Source: CAYJFK01 sp964369475
Lineage (GTDB): Bacteria > Bacillota > Clostridia > Oscillospirales > Feifaniaceae
Assembly (NCBI GenBank): GCA_964369475.1
Contig: CAYJFK010000045.1
Coordinates: 1 to 20,271, forward strand
DNA length: 20,271 bases
Direction of reading: 5' to 3'
Shown: one piece after another, positions 1 through 8,225 of the stretch
Layout: every line of letters starts with the position of its first letter
How positions within the stretch are numbered: the stretch's first letter is position 1
Notes under the pieces: generated by a model
Seen by the model: the letters and a program-made list of their open reading frames with translations, nothing else
Told to the model about the DNA's origin: nothing
Database searches by the model: none
Position numbers and translations under genes: made by a program

Positions 1-34
1 TCCTTCGCCGTTAAATTCCCGCCCCGAGGGCGTT

Positions 35-58
35 AAAATCAGCTTTAGCTGATTTTTT
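35..58 (+). terminator. Stem-loop with T-run, probable intrinsic terminator
   Basis: A 9-bp stem (AAAATCAGC at 35-43, GCTGATTTT at 48-56) with a TTTA loop runs into a six-T tract. It probably ends transcription of a gene lying left of the window. On the minus strand it has a shorter T4 tail and could also stop read-through from the WG/SLH gene. Confidence 0.7.
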
Positions 59-91
59 CTGCTTGGACAAAACACTTTTTCTCCAAGCAGA
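58..91. other. Stem-loop between two terminators
   Basis: CTGCTTGGA (59-67) pairs with TCCAAGCAG (82-90) around a 14-nt A/T-rich loop. There is no T-run on either side, so it is not a typical intrinsic terminator. It sits exactly between two hairpins that are terminators and may simply be part of a strong bidirectional stop. Confidence 0.5.
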
Positions 92-122
92 GGGCAGTGA
101 CCATGCGGTCACTGCCCTTTTT
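92..122 (+). terminator. Strong intrinsic terminator
   Basis: An 11-bp perfect stem (GGGCAGTGACC at 92-102, GGTCACTGCCC at 107-117) with loop ATGC is followed by five Ts. The orientation serves a rightward transcript entering from the left. It ends four bases from the stop codon of the leftward WG/SLH gene, so in the other direction the same stem follows that gene's stop, but without a T-run. Confidence 0.8.
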
Positions 123-125
123 ACA

Positions 126-2951
126 CTAATTCAATTTCTCAAAAAGTCTTGCTATAACCATTGCCGCCTCGCCTCTTGTCATAAGGCCGCTTGGGTCGAG
201 CATATAGTCTGTTCGCTCGGGAATTAGATTTTCTCTTGCCGATAGATTAATTCCATCTTCCGCCCATGCAGGGATGCTGTTGTCGTCTGCAAAGTCGTAG
301 TAGAGACCCTCTGCCGCCATATATCCTTCAAGCTCTGTTAGATAACGAGCGAGAATTACATATATCTCCGACCTTGTAATTGTGCCGTCGCCTCTGAAAG
401 TGCCGTCTTCGTAACCTTCGATAAGTCCGAGTGTCTTGACAGAGCCTGCTACTTCGTAGTACCAGTTTGCCTCGGTCACATCGGAGAATGATCCCTGTGC
501 CGCCACAGAGTCAAGCCCTGCCACTCTAAGCATAAGGGCGGCTATCTCGGCACGGCTTATGGGGGCATATGGGTCGAATGTCGTCGAGGTCTTGCCGTTT
601 ATAATGCCCTTGGAGCTTAGCATGTCTATCGCGTCACGCATTTCGGACTGTGTGCCTGCAAGGTCGGCAAAAGCTATGCCGTTGGCCGATACCATATAAT
701 CTGCACTGCCGCTTGTAGGTGCGCTGATATAGCCCGAGGCCATATTCATATTGCCGCCGATCGGGTTTTGATCACGGAAAATAGCATCGTCTTTGTCTGT
801 ATCTGTGCCGTCAAACATAATAATGTAGGAAATATCATCGGACGTGGTGACCGACATGCCATCTTCCGTAGCTGTTAGTGTTATAACTGCCGATGGATTT
901 GCCTTTGCGGTAGCCATATCGAGCATAATACTACCCATGTCTGTCTTTAACTCTAAGTGAGTTGCAACGCCGAGCTCGGAAAGGGTCTCGAGCGAGAACT
1001 CTGCCTCTTGTCTGTGTGGCATTTCAACACGTAGAATTTGCTTTAACTCCCTGTTCATGGGAATGTCGTTTGCCTCAAACTCCTCTTGAATAACGACGAG
1101 GTCTTCCTCAAGGCTGTCTGTGCGATAACTCGATGCTGTGTAGAGTAGCTCGGCATCCTTTGCCATTGCTTCCTCCAAGAAGTCGTATAGCGCTTCGAGA
1201 TAGTCGCCGTTACCCTTCATATCTTCGGGGAAACTCTCGATTGCCTCAACTGCAATTCCACGAATGCCGCCCGATACACTTTCAAGGTCTTCATATGGGA
1301 GGAAGGAGAAGTCAGAATCCTTTTCGATATAGCTAACAGAGGGATCTGCACGCTCGCCCGAGATGCTCATAAGAATGACACCTCTACCCTCGGCCGTTAC
1401 AAATGTGCCGTTCGATATACCGCCAGCCTCGTAAGGAACCTTTGTGATTAGCGTGAAATCCTCGCCATCGAGGTAATATGTGGCATAGGGCACGGTAATT
1501 GTATAAACACCCTCGCTTGCCGCATGTGCTGTAATGCTGTCAAACTCGACAGGGACATGTATCTCACCTTCAGCGCCTATAACACCAAAGCTGTTTTCAA
1601 GTCTTGCGATAAATACAGGTGTATCTGTCTTGGCACCTTCAGGGAGGTATTCGCTTATGTGCACTATGTCGTCATACATTATTTCAACAGTATTTTTGCC
1701 CTCGCTGTTGATAATGCCGTACATATTATCCTTTTTAACTATAAAGTATTCTCCATAGAAAACAGGATCGATGTCGGGCATACCGTCTGCCGTAACAAAG
1801 CGACCGTCAGCATCAAGAAGGCCGGATGCGTGCGACATAACAGGGCCTTCGTACATCATGGAGACACTGCCCGTCGTAGCGACAGAGACCTTGCCGTTAA
1901 AATCGCCAACCGTGGTGTAGCGCATGTCGCCTACATCACCTTCGGCAGAGACAAGCGTAGCTTCGCTAAAGTCCTCGCTGTAAAGAACGGCCATTCCGTT
2001 GCTAAATGCGTACATCGTGCCGTAAACTTTATCAAGATCCTCCACAAGCTCACCGTCATCCCCTACAATGACGGCCTCAAGTGCGCTATTTGTCGCATAA
2101 GCAAGCCCTTCGGAGAATTCGCTTATATATGTGTATCTGCGGCCTACATGATTGCCTTCGCCTGTAATAAAACCATACAAAGCGGAGCGTCCCACCTCTT
2201 CAGTGCGGTACATGGCAATGCCATTTTCATTAAATAGCTCACCGTTTTCGCCAAGCGGAACAATTTCGCCAAAGGAAGTCGGAGCAAAAATTGTATTGCC
2301 CTCGAAATCCTCTAAGCCGTATGTGCCGTTTTTAAATGTCACTACATAGCCATCTGAATATGCTGTAACACTCTCAATTCCGCTACTCTTGGCAGCGGCA
2401 TCTCTGTCAAAGCTGTAAATCAAATTGCCATCGAAATAAAAGTCGTCCGACTCTTCGCCTTCCACTATATAATAGGGGGGCACCATTTCGAGGTAGCTTG
2501 AAGAAGGCGCTACTACCACTTTACCATCTCTCGACACAACACCGGTGCCGTTACCGTCCATAACAAGGTACTCGCCTGTCGGTGTTACGGTAAGCGAGAA
2601 ATACATGCCATCTAGCACACGATTTCCCTGCATGTCGATAAAGCCCCAAAGACCGTCTTGATAAACTGGGGCAACACCGTCGTTAAATGGTAGGGCATCG
2701 GAATAGACAAAATCTATTGCTACCATACCGTCATTATCGAGGTAGCCAAATTTTCCATCCTTGCTTGCGAGGAGCAGACCGCTCTCGAAATTCGGAGCAC
2801 CGGTCGCCTCGTCTGTGTCGATAATATCGTAGATATCACCCGTGATGGGGTAAGCATCGGTCACATCATCGGGTGACAGAGCAAATGCGCCAAATGGCAA
2901 CATAGATGCGCAGAGCACCCCCGCTATAATTCTCTTAAACTGCATGTTCAT
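126..2951 (-). CDS. WG-repeat surface protein with three C-terminal SLH domains
   Basis: Predicted exported 941-aa cell-surface protein. A signal peptide covers roughly residues 1-25 (hydrophobic core, then FGAFALS). Residues about 50-500 carry divergent WG-type beta-repeats, such as GLWGFIDMQGNRV, MYGIINSEGKN and SFGVIGAEGEI. Residues about 500-760 are not recognised. Three SLH domains (about 761-810, 822-870 and 887-940) end the protein, with typical F-D...W motifs and TRSE/SRAE/TRGE sequences. SLH domains normally hold proteins non-covalently on secondary cell-wall polymer. The frame stays open to 2975, but ATG at 2951 is chosen because AAAGGA lies 7 nt upstream and the signal peptide then starts correctly. 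The gene is divergent from the pilus genes. Its ligand is unknown, and no enzymatic motif was seen. Confidence 0.9.
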   Translation of the reverse strand: MNMQFKRIIAGVLCASMLPFGAFALSPDDVTDAYPITGDIYDIIDTDEATGAPNFESGLLLASKDGKFGYLDNDGMVAIDFVYSDALPFNDGVAPVYQDGLWGFIDMQGNRVLDGMYFSLTVTPTGEYLVMDGNGTGVVSRDGKVVVAPSSSYLEMVPPYYIVEGEESDDFYFDGNLIYSFDRDAAAKSSGIESVTAYSDGYVVTFKNGTYGLEDFEGNTIFAPTSFGEIVPLGENGELFNENGIAMYRTEEVGRSALYGFITGEGNHVGRRYTYISEFSEGLAYATNSALEAVIVGDDGELVEDLDKVYGTMYAFSNGMAVLYSEDFSEATLVSAEGDVGDMRYTTVGDFNGKVSVATTGSVSMMYEGPVMSHASGLLDADGRFVTADGMPDIDPVFYGEYFIVKKDNMYGIINSEGKNTVEIMYDDIVHISEYLPEGAKTDTPVFIARLENSFGVIGAEGEIHVPVEFDSITAHAASEGVYTITVPYATYYLDGEDFTLITKVPYEAGGISNGTFVTAEGRGVILMSISGERADPSVSYIEKDSDFSFLPYEDLESVSGGIRGIAVEAIESFPEDMKGNGDYLEALYDFLEEAMAKDAELLYTASSYRTDSLEEDLVVIQEEFEANDIPMNRELKQILRVEMPHRQEAEFSLETLSELGVATHLELKTDMGSIMLDMATAKANPSAVITLTATEDGMSVTTSDDISYIIMFDGTDTDKDDAIFRDQNPIGGNMNMASGYISAPTSGSADYMVSANGIAFADLAGTQSEMRDAIDMLSSKGIINGKTSTTFDPYAPISRAEIAALMLRVAGLDSVAAQGSFSDVTEANWYYEVAGSVKTLGLIEGYEDGTFRGDGTITRSEIYVILARYLTELEGYMAAEGLYYDFADDNSIPAWAEDGINLSARENLIPERTDYMLDPSGLMTRGEAAMVIARLFEKLN

Positions 2952-3104
2952 ATGTACATCCTTTCCCTTTTGCATATAGGATTTTCTAATACTTCCTGTA
3001 CGAAGTTACAAATGCGCCGTAAAAGTACGAATCAAATAAAATTCGCAAAACTAAATGTGCTTTTTAATCTATGGCCGCACCTTTACGCATACATTATATA
3101 AAGT

Positions 3105-3133
3105 ATTATATTATAACAAATTAAACTTGTCAA
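3105..3133 (-). promoter_or_regulatory. Consensus sigma-A-type promoter of the WG/SLH gene
   Basis: On the minus strand TTGACA (3133-3128) and TATAAT (3110-3105) are separated by 17 nt, a perfect match to the housekeeping consensus. Transcription should begin near 3098, giving a 5' leader of about 147 nt before the ATG at 2951. I recognise no riboswitch in that leader. Confidence 0.8.
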
Positions 3134-3443
3134 AACATAAATTGCAACTTTTAGCGTAATTTTTAAAAAAATACGAATTTTGAGGTAAAATTAACCTTTC
3201 AACATAATAGTTAAATTATCAAACTAATTATTAGGCCACTTTAATAATCTTTTTCTTGCGATATTTACAAAAAATTTTAAAAAAACAGTTGAAATTTCAC
3301 AAAAAATAAGATACTATAATGGCATAATGAGAAGTAAAATAACAGTATAATGCATATTATGCACTCATTTTTAACTCTGCGGGGCTTTTTTGGTTATATT
3401 TTGCCGATATTAGTTATTTTTTTGCATTTCAAATAATTTGTTG
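3134..3443. other. AT-rich divergent intergenic region, no gene seen
   Basis: This is the middle of the 572-bp gap between the WG/SLH gene and the pilus operon. It is very AT-rich with many stop codons. It contains a second rightward promoter candidate, TTGAAA (3289-3294), 17 nt, TACTAT (3312-3317). Downstream of that lies a perfect TGCATA-T-TATGCA palindrome (3351-3363), then an isolated GCGGGGCTTTTTT (3379-3391) for which I find no pairing partner. No coding sequence or known RNA is recognised. Confidence 0.5.
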
Positions 3444-3472
3444 TTGCAAAATTAAAACTTATGTAGTAAAAT
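3444..3472 (+). promoter_or_regulatory. Probable promoter of the pilus assembly operon
   Basis: TTGCAA (3444-3449), a 17-nt spacer and TAAAAT (3467-3472) predict a start near 3479, about 45 nt before the first gene. The -10 context (TAGTAAAATATAT) closely resembles that before the second pilT gene (TAGTATAAAATATAT at 17678-17692). Confidence 0.65.
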
Positions 3473-3523
3473 ATATTGTAATTGTCCCGTGCGCTTAATT
3501 ACTTAAAACGGAAGGTGTTGCTC

Positions 3524-4015
3524 ATGAATCAGAAAAAAGCAGATCCAGTTGGTGAGTTTTTTGCAAAAAACCCTCAAATGAAGTTTTTGTTACCACTCAT
3601 CTTGGTGCTTGTAGTTGTACTTGTCGTGCTCTATATGCCATCGGGGGAGGACGACGTCCCTGCGGTAACAGACCCGAGTACTCTCGACGGAGCTCCAACT
3701 GCAGGAACAGGGGAGACGGTCGATGTGCTCCCGCAACTAAATCGAGGCGATAGCGGAGATACAAGCATTCTAAACGATCCGTTCGGCTCGGAAGTGGGCG
3801 GCTATGTCGCTCTTACAGGCATTGTGGAAACCTCAAGCGGAGTTTACAAAGCAATTGTTTCGTCGGAGGAATCATCCTTTATAGTCGAGGAAGACGGCTA
3901 TTTGGGAGAGACCGGTTGGAAGGTTGAAAGCATTGATGATACGAGCGTTACATTTACGGTCGAAGGTGACAGCAAAACGCTGACACTTAACGACGTGGAT
4001 GAGAGCGGCTCTTAA
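3524..4015 (+). CDS. PilP/GspC-like bitopic alignment-complex protein
   Basis: 163 aa. A short cytoplasmic N-terminus is followed by one strongly hydrophobic helix (about 20-38) and an acidic, Pro/Thr-rich linker (40-90). A small beta domain (about 93-157) follows, with the pattern VALTGIV...YKAIV...SSFIVEEDGYLG..GWKVESID..SVTFTV...KTLTL. That layout matches the HR/PilP fold, in which the outside domain links the PilMNO complex to the secretin N0 domain. ATG at 3524 is preferred over an upstream TTG in the same frame because AGGAAGG-like GGAAGG ends 8 nt before it. First gene of the pilus operon, 20 nt before the secretin-like gene, which fits a PilP role. The assignment rests on pattern and position. 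PilP proteins of diderms are usually lipoproteins, and this one is membrane-anchored like GspC. Confidence 0.65.
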   Translation: MNQKKADPVGEFFAKNPQMKFLLPLILVLVVVLVVLYMPSGEDDVPAVTDPSTLDGAPTAGTGETVDVLPQLNRGDSGDTSILNDPFGSEVGGYVALTGIVETSSGVYKAIVSSEESSFIVEEDGYLGETGWKVESIDDTSVTFTVEGDSKTLTLNDVDESGS

Positions 4016-4035
4016 ATTTGTGGGAGGAAGAAAAT

Positions 4036-5679
4036 ATGAGATTTAATTTTTTTGGAGACGGAACAATGCGCAAGGTTGTCTCCACAATACTTGCTGCAAG
4101 CATGCTTACAACGGTTGCTTTTGCAGGAGAGATGCACATAGTTACAGAAGGTGAGAGCCTATACAGTGTTTCGGAGAAATACGGCGTTGAAATCGACGCT
4201 CTTGCTGCGGCAAACGACATGGACAGCAAGGAAATGCTTCAACTTGGACAAGAGCTTGTTATACCCGAAGCAGGCGTAGAAGCAGTAGCGGATGAGGTAG
4301 AAGAAGGCGAAGAGGATGTCCTCGTTGCGGAACTTAGCGTGCCTATGTACGAGACTGCAGCGGAAGAATCGACCATTGCAAACGACGACGGCCTTCTTTC
4401 GATGTCATTTAGAGATGCTGATATTAGAGATATATTCTCGATAATAGCACTTGAAATGGGTAAAACAATAATTTATATGGGAGATTCCGTTAATGTTACA
4501 TTCACCCTAAGCGATGTAACACCGACAGAGGCTCTCGATCTTGCGTCTTCTCTTGCAGGTGTATCCTACCTAATAGAGGGTGACACACTTATCGTAGGTT
4601 ACAGCGGCACACTTTCGTCGAGTTTCTACGACAAGATGTACATAACAAAGTTCTCGCTTCGCTACATAACAGCAGACATGCTACAAAGTCAGCTTGGCAC
4701 AATGGGACTTGATGTTAAGATCATGAATGCCGATGCTAACAAAAAGGCAATCTGGGTTCAGGGCTTCCCCAAGGAGCTTGCAAAGATTTCGCAGGTCATT
4801 AACGTTCTCGACAGAAACGAAAACCTAATGCTCGGCGCATCGGCTGTAAGCGACAATTTCCAAATGATTACAACGACAAACATAACGGCAAGTGAGTTTA
4901 GCGCTCTACTCGGTCAGCTAAGCCTACCTACCGGTATTTTGGTAAGCACAAACCCATATTCGCTATACATGTACGCAAGCTATGAAGATTTCGACAGCAT
5001 TAACAAGATTAAAGCAATTGTCGATGTCGAAGGCAACTACTCGACAGAGTCGGGCACATCTGCTTTCGAACTTTATCAGCTAACAAATATCTCGGCTTCG
5101 AGCGCAAATACAATTCTAAGCCAGATAGATTCGCTTCAAATAGTAACGAGCGATGTAGAGCCCATGACGCTTTGGATGAGAGGCCCTGCAACGGCCATTA
5201 CTCAAGCATATTCCGTGCTTGAGGAGCTCGACACGACCATTAACAACAAGGTAAACACGATTAATGTTTACTCGCTAAGAAACATAACGGCCTCCGAAAT
5301 GGAAGCAAAGCTTGGCGCAATGGGCATATCCGATGTGCTTATATACACATTCACAATGCCTCAGTTTAGCCGTAGCATTATGATAGGTACATCTCCTGAT
5401 AATGCCAACAACATCAGCAAGATTATTACAAAGCTTGATGCTTCTTCGGCAAGCATAACTCTACCTGTCGACTCGGCAGAGGGCAACGGCGCAACAGCAA
5501 ACTTAGGCGCACGTCGCACACTAATTGCTGAGATGAGCGGAATACCCGTTTCGAGCTTTAAGATTTCGGGCAATGTTTCTAAGGACAGAGAGACTACAAG
5601 ATACGTTCTTTACCTAACAGCAAGCCCTGAAGAAATTCAAAGGGTTAGAGACATTGTAGCCGAGATAGACGGGGTATAA
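4036..5679 (+). CDS. LysM protein with secretin N0/N1 domains but no secretin barrel
   Basis: 547 aa, exported. A signal peptide covers about residues 11-30 (ends TTVAFA). A LysM domain (about 33-78; HIVTEGESLYSVSEKYGV) should bind peptidoglycan. An acidic linker is followed by an STN/N0 domain (about 121-188; SMSFRDADIRDIFSIIA, then VTFTLSDVTPTEALDL). Five N1/ring-building-motif-like repeats then occupy about 204-545, each of beta-alpha-beta-beta-alpha type and ending near I..VI..LD. Secretins such as PilQ continue with a barrel domain of roughly 200 residues or more, which is absent here: the protein stops right after the last repeat. ATG at 4036 follows GGGAGGAAG. ATG at 4066, also with a GGAG, would give a neater signal peptide (537 aa). 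Likely role: a cell-wall-anchored ring around the pilus, contacting the PilP-like neighbour. Confidence 0.75.
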   Translation: MRFNFFGDGTMRKVVSTILAASMLTTVAFAGEMHIVTEGESLYSVSEKYGVEIDALAAANDMDSKEMLQLGQELVIPEAGVEAVADEVEEGEEDVLVAELSVPMYETAAEESTIANDDGLLSMSFRDADIRDIFSIIALEMGKTIIYMGDSVNVTFTLSDVTPTEALDLASSLAGVSYLIEGDTLIVGYSGTLSSSFYDKMYITKFSLRYITADMLQSQLGTMGLDVKIMNADANKKAIWVQGFPKELAKISQVINVLDRNENLMLGASAVSDNFQMITTTNITASEFSALLGQLSLPTGILVSTNPYSLYMYASYEDFDSINKIKAIVDVEGNYSTESGTSAFELYQLTNISASSANTILSQIDSLQIVTSDVEPMTLWMRGPATAITQAYSVLEELDTTINNKVNTINVYSLRNITASEMEAKLGAMGISDVLIYTFTMPQFSRSIMIGTSPDNANNISKIITKLDASSASITLPVDSAEGNGATANLGARRTLIAEMSGIPVSSFKISGNVSKDRETTRYVLYLTASPEEIQRVRDIVAEIDGV

Positions 5680-5718
5680 TAGTGTTAAAGCCTTTTAGGC
5701 GGAAACGGAGATAACAAA

Positions 5719-6792
5719 ATGGCATATCCGTATACACTTGATCAATTATTAAAGATAACAGCGGAAAAAAAGGGCTCTGATCTTCATTTGGCGGTAGCTA
5801 TCCCCCCTTCGATTAGAATTCACGGGGACATTATCAGAGAAGATATGCCTGCGATGAAGGCAGACGAAATAAAAGCAGTTATATACTCTGTAATGTCTTC
5901 TAAACAAATAGCAGATTTTGAAGAAAAATTCGAGCTCGACTTTTCCTATGCGATACCCGGCGTTGCAAGATATCGTGCCAATGTTATCATGCAAAGAGGC
6001 ACGGTTGCGGCAGTTTTTCGTGTAGTTCCATTCACAATGCCAGATATTAACGCGCTTGGACTGCCCGAAGACGTTAAGCGACTTTGCGAACTGCCAAGAG
6101 GACTTGTTCTTGTAACAGGGCCTACCGGTAGCGGTAAGTCGACGACGCTTGCGGCAATGCTAAACTATATTAACGACAACTATGCTCAAAATATAGTAAC
6201 GGTAGAAGATCCGATAGAGTTTTTGCATTCGCATAAGAAATCTATCATCCGTCAAAGGGAGATAGGACTTGATACTCACAGCTTTGGCGTTGCGCTAAGG
6301 CAGGTATTAAGGCACGACCCCGATGTGATTATGATAGGCGAAATGCGTGACGTAGAGAGCATGGGAATTGCTATATCGGCCGCTGAAACAGGTCACCTTG
6401 TCCTGTCGACACTGCATACGCAGACAGCGCCGCTCACCATTTCCCGTATTGTCGACAGCTTTCCCGAGTCGGAAAAAGGGCAGGTTCGTCAGCAGCTTGC
6501 AAACTCTTTAAAGGGTGTTATTTCGCAAAGTCTTATACCAACTGTCGACGGCAAGGGCAGAGTTGCCGCCATAGAATATATGGTAGACTCGCCGGCCGTT
6601 AAGAATCTGATTAGAGAAGGCAAAGAACATCAGCTGTACAGCGCCATTCTAACAGGTCAAAAGCAGAGTATGAGAACGCTCGACCAAGCGCTTGTAGCAC
6701 TTGTAAGGCAAGGTAAAATAACGCTCGACGCCGCAAAGGAATTCTGCGTAGATCGCAGTGAACTCGATAGAATTATTGCAACGTCATTTTAG
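5719..6792 (+). CDS. pilT: Type IV pilus retraction ATPase PilT (copy 1)
   Basis: 357 aa, the usual PilT length. It is a cytoplasmic hexameric ATPase that depolymerises the pilus through PilC. The N-terminal PAS-like domain has SDLHLAVAIPPSIRIHG. The motor domain has Walker A GPTGSGKS (134-141), an Asp box around EDPIEF, the Walker B region DPDVIMIGEMRD (200-211) and the His box HLVLSTLHT (226-234). The C-terminal KNLIREGK matches the AIRNLIRE motif needed for retraction by PilT. The start has GGAG 8 nt upstream. It lies 39 nt after the secretin-like gene and before pilC, so it is cotranscribed with the assembly genes. A second PilT is encoded at 17734. Which of the two is the main motor and which an accessory (PilU-like) one cannot be told from sequence. 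Confidence 0.93.
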   Translation: MAYPYTLDQLLKITAEKKGSDLHLAVAIPPSIRIHGDIIREDMPAMKADEIKAVIYSVMSSKQIADFEEKFELDFSYAIPGVARYRANVIMQRGTVAAVFRVVPFTMPDINALGLPEDVKRLCELPRGLVLVTGPTGSGKSTTLAAMLNYINDNYAQNIVTVEDPIEFLHSHKKSIIRQREIGLDTHSFGVALRQVLRHDPDVIMIGEMRDVESMGIAISAAETGHLVLSTLHTQTAPLTISRIVDSFPESEKGQVRQQLANSLKGVISQSLIPTVDGKGRVAAIEYMVDSPAVKNLIREGKEHQLYSAILTGQKQSMRTLDQALVALVRQGKITLDAAKEFCVDRSELDRIIATSF

Positions 6793-6861
6793 GCAAAAGA
6801 ACAGTTAGAACCCATATTTTGGGTTATAGGTATAATAGCGATAGATAGGTGGGATTTATAA

Positions 6862-8061
6862 GTGGCCACATTTCAATACGAGTGTTTAAATGCAAGGGGT
6901 GAAGTGCAGAGCGGTACGATTAGCGCCGGTTCTGCATCGGAGGTCGTTGCAAAACTAAACGAAAACGGGCTTACAGCGCTCGACATTACAGAGATTGCCG
7001 AAAAGAAGAAAAAGACGAGCTCCGGAAAAAAGGTTAAGGTAGCAGATCTATCCCTTTTCAGCCGTCAGCTTGCAGCCATGCTTGCGGCAGGTATTCCCGT
7101 TACAAGAGCTATATCGACTCTTTCTCGTCAGCAGACAAATCCGACAATGGGAAATGCGCTCGAAGACATTTCGCAGAGCATCGAAGGCGGTGCTTCCATG
7201 TCGGTAGCATTTGCAAAATATCCGGCAATTTTCAACAACCTTTACATATCCATGATAGAGGCCGGCGAGCTTGGCGGTATTTTGGAAGAAACTCTGATGA
7301 GACTTGCAAACCAGCTCCAAAAGGACAAACAGCTAAAGGACAACATTAAAGCAGCAACTACATATCCAAAACTTGTTGGTGTTTTTTCGGTCGTTGTCTT
7401 TATCGGTATGATGGTTTTCCTTATACCGATATTTGAAGGTCAGCTACCTCAAGATGCGCAAATTCCGGCTCTTTCCGAGTTTATATTTGGCATTTCGGAA
7501 AGCATGAGAACCGAGCCTCTTATATGGATCGGAGCGGTATCGGTATTGATAGCTGCAGTCGTTATGATTTTAAAGAGCGGCCCTGTTAAGAGCTTTTGGG
7601 AGAGCCAAAAACTAACATTCCCAATAGTCGGCCCGATAACGCTAAGAACGGTCATGGCACGATTTGCACGTACACTTGCAACAATGCTTGAAGGCGGTGT
7701 GCCTGTTGTTCAGGCACTCGGCACAGCAGGCCCTACGGCAGGCAGTGTTCTTGTAGCAAATGCCGTAATCGATGCGTGCAGACAGATAGAAGAAGGCAAA
7801 ACAGTGTCGGCGGCACTTGATTCGAGCGGCCTGTTTCCCCCAATGATGACACAGATGATGGCGATCGGCGAAGAATCGGGTACTTTGCCCGAGCTTCTCG
7901 ACAAGGTTGCAGAGTTCTACGAGGACGATGTTGCCACCATGTCTAAATCCTTGGGTTCGGTTATAGAGCCATTAATGCTAATCGGCGTTGGTGCAATGGT
8001 TGGCGTACTCCTTATAGCCATGTACGTACCGATTATCTCCTCGGCCGCATCGAGTGGCTGA
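6862..8061 (+). CDS. pilC: Inner-membrane platform protein PilC (GspF family)
   Basis: 399 aa, normal for PilC/GspF. It is the membrane platform turned by PilB and PilT. A short N-terminal domain (FQYECLNARGEVQSGTI) is followed by T2SSF domain 1 (about 65-190; SLFSRQLAAMLAAGIPVTRAI) and T2SSF domain 2 (about 266-390; MARFARTLATMLEGGVPVVQAL). Each has the conserved E(A/E)(S)GxL motif (EAGELGGIL, EESGTLPELL). Three membrane segments are visible near 171-191, 220-238 and 368-390. The start is GTG, with AGGTGGGA 7 nt upstream, and no better ATG exists. The 69-nt gap after pilT contains a small AACCCA/TGGGTT hairpin (6809-6825). Confidence 0.95.
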   Translation: MATFQYECLNARGEVQSGTISAGSASEVVAKLNENGLTALDITEIAEKKKKTSSGKKVKVADLSLFSRQLAAMLAAGIPVTRAISTLSRQQTNPTMGNALEDISQSIEGGASMSVAFAKYPAIFNNLYISMIEAGELGGILEETLMRLANQLQKDKQLKDNIKAATTYPKLVGVFSVVVFIGMMVFLIPIFEGQLPQDAQIPALSEFIFGISESMRTEPLIWIGAVSVLIAAVVMILKSGPVKSFWESQKLTFPIVGPITLRTVMARFARTLATMLEGGVPVVQALGTAGPTAGSVLVANAVIDACRQIEEGKTVSAALDSSGLFPPMMTQMMAIGEESGTLPELLDKVAEFYEDDVATMSKSLGSVIEPLMLIGVGAMVGVLLIAMYVPIISSAASSG

Positions 8062-8150
8062 TACAAAGGCAAAACAGAACTTGCATAGGACGAACGGGGC
8101 AATGCCCATGTTTGGAAGATAAAACATATAAAAGCATACCTAAGGCTAAA

Positions 8151-8176
8151 AAAAGTTCTCCTATGTAGGAACTTTT
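8151..8176. terminator. Hairpin between pilC and pilM, possible attenuator
   Basis: AAAAGTTC (8151-8158) pairs with GAACTTTT (8169-8176) in the 164-bp gap between pilC and pilM. Rightward it has only T4 and then C, so it would be a leaky stop or an RNA-processing site that adjusts pilMNO levels. Leftward it has a T7 tail and is the better terminator, but no leftward gene is present. The rest of the gap shows no gene and no clear promoter. Confidence 0.35.
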
Positions 8177-8225
8177 CAAAAAAAAGACCCATATACAAAA
8201 ATAGTAGTGGAAGAGAGAGCGTGCT

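Noticed and set aside
1..34. Possible 3' end of a tRNA or other RNA at the left edge
   Set aside because: TTAAATT does not match the T-loop pattern (no C at position 56), and no acceptor pairing can be tested. It is simply the tail of an unknown upstream gene.
1524..2237. 237-aa open frame on the plus strand inside the WG/SLH gene
   Set aside because: It lies wholly antisense to a well-supported gene and has a cysteine- and histidine-rich, low-quality composition. No domain or ribosome-binding site supports it.
8101..8225. Small gene or promoter between pilC and pilM
   Set aside because: No open frame with a ribosome-binding site and no -35/-10 pair is present; only a hairpin and the pilM ribosome-binding site.
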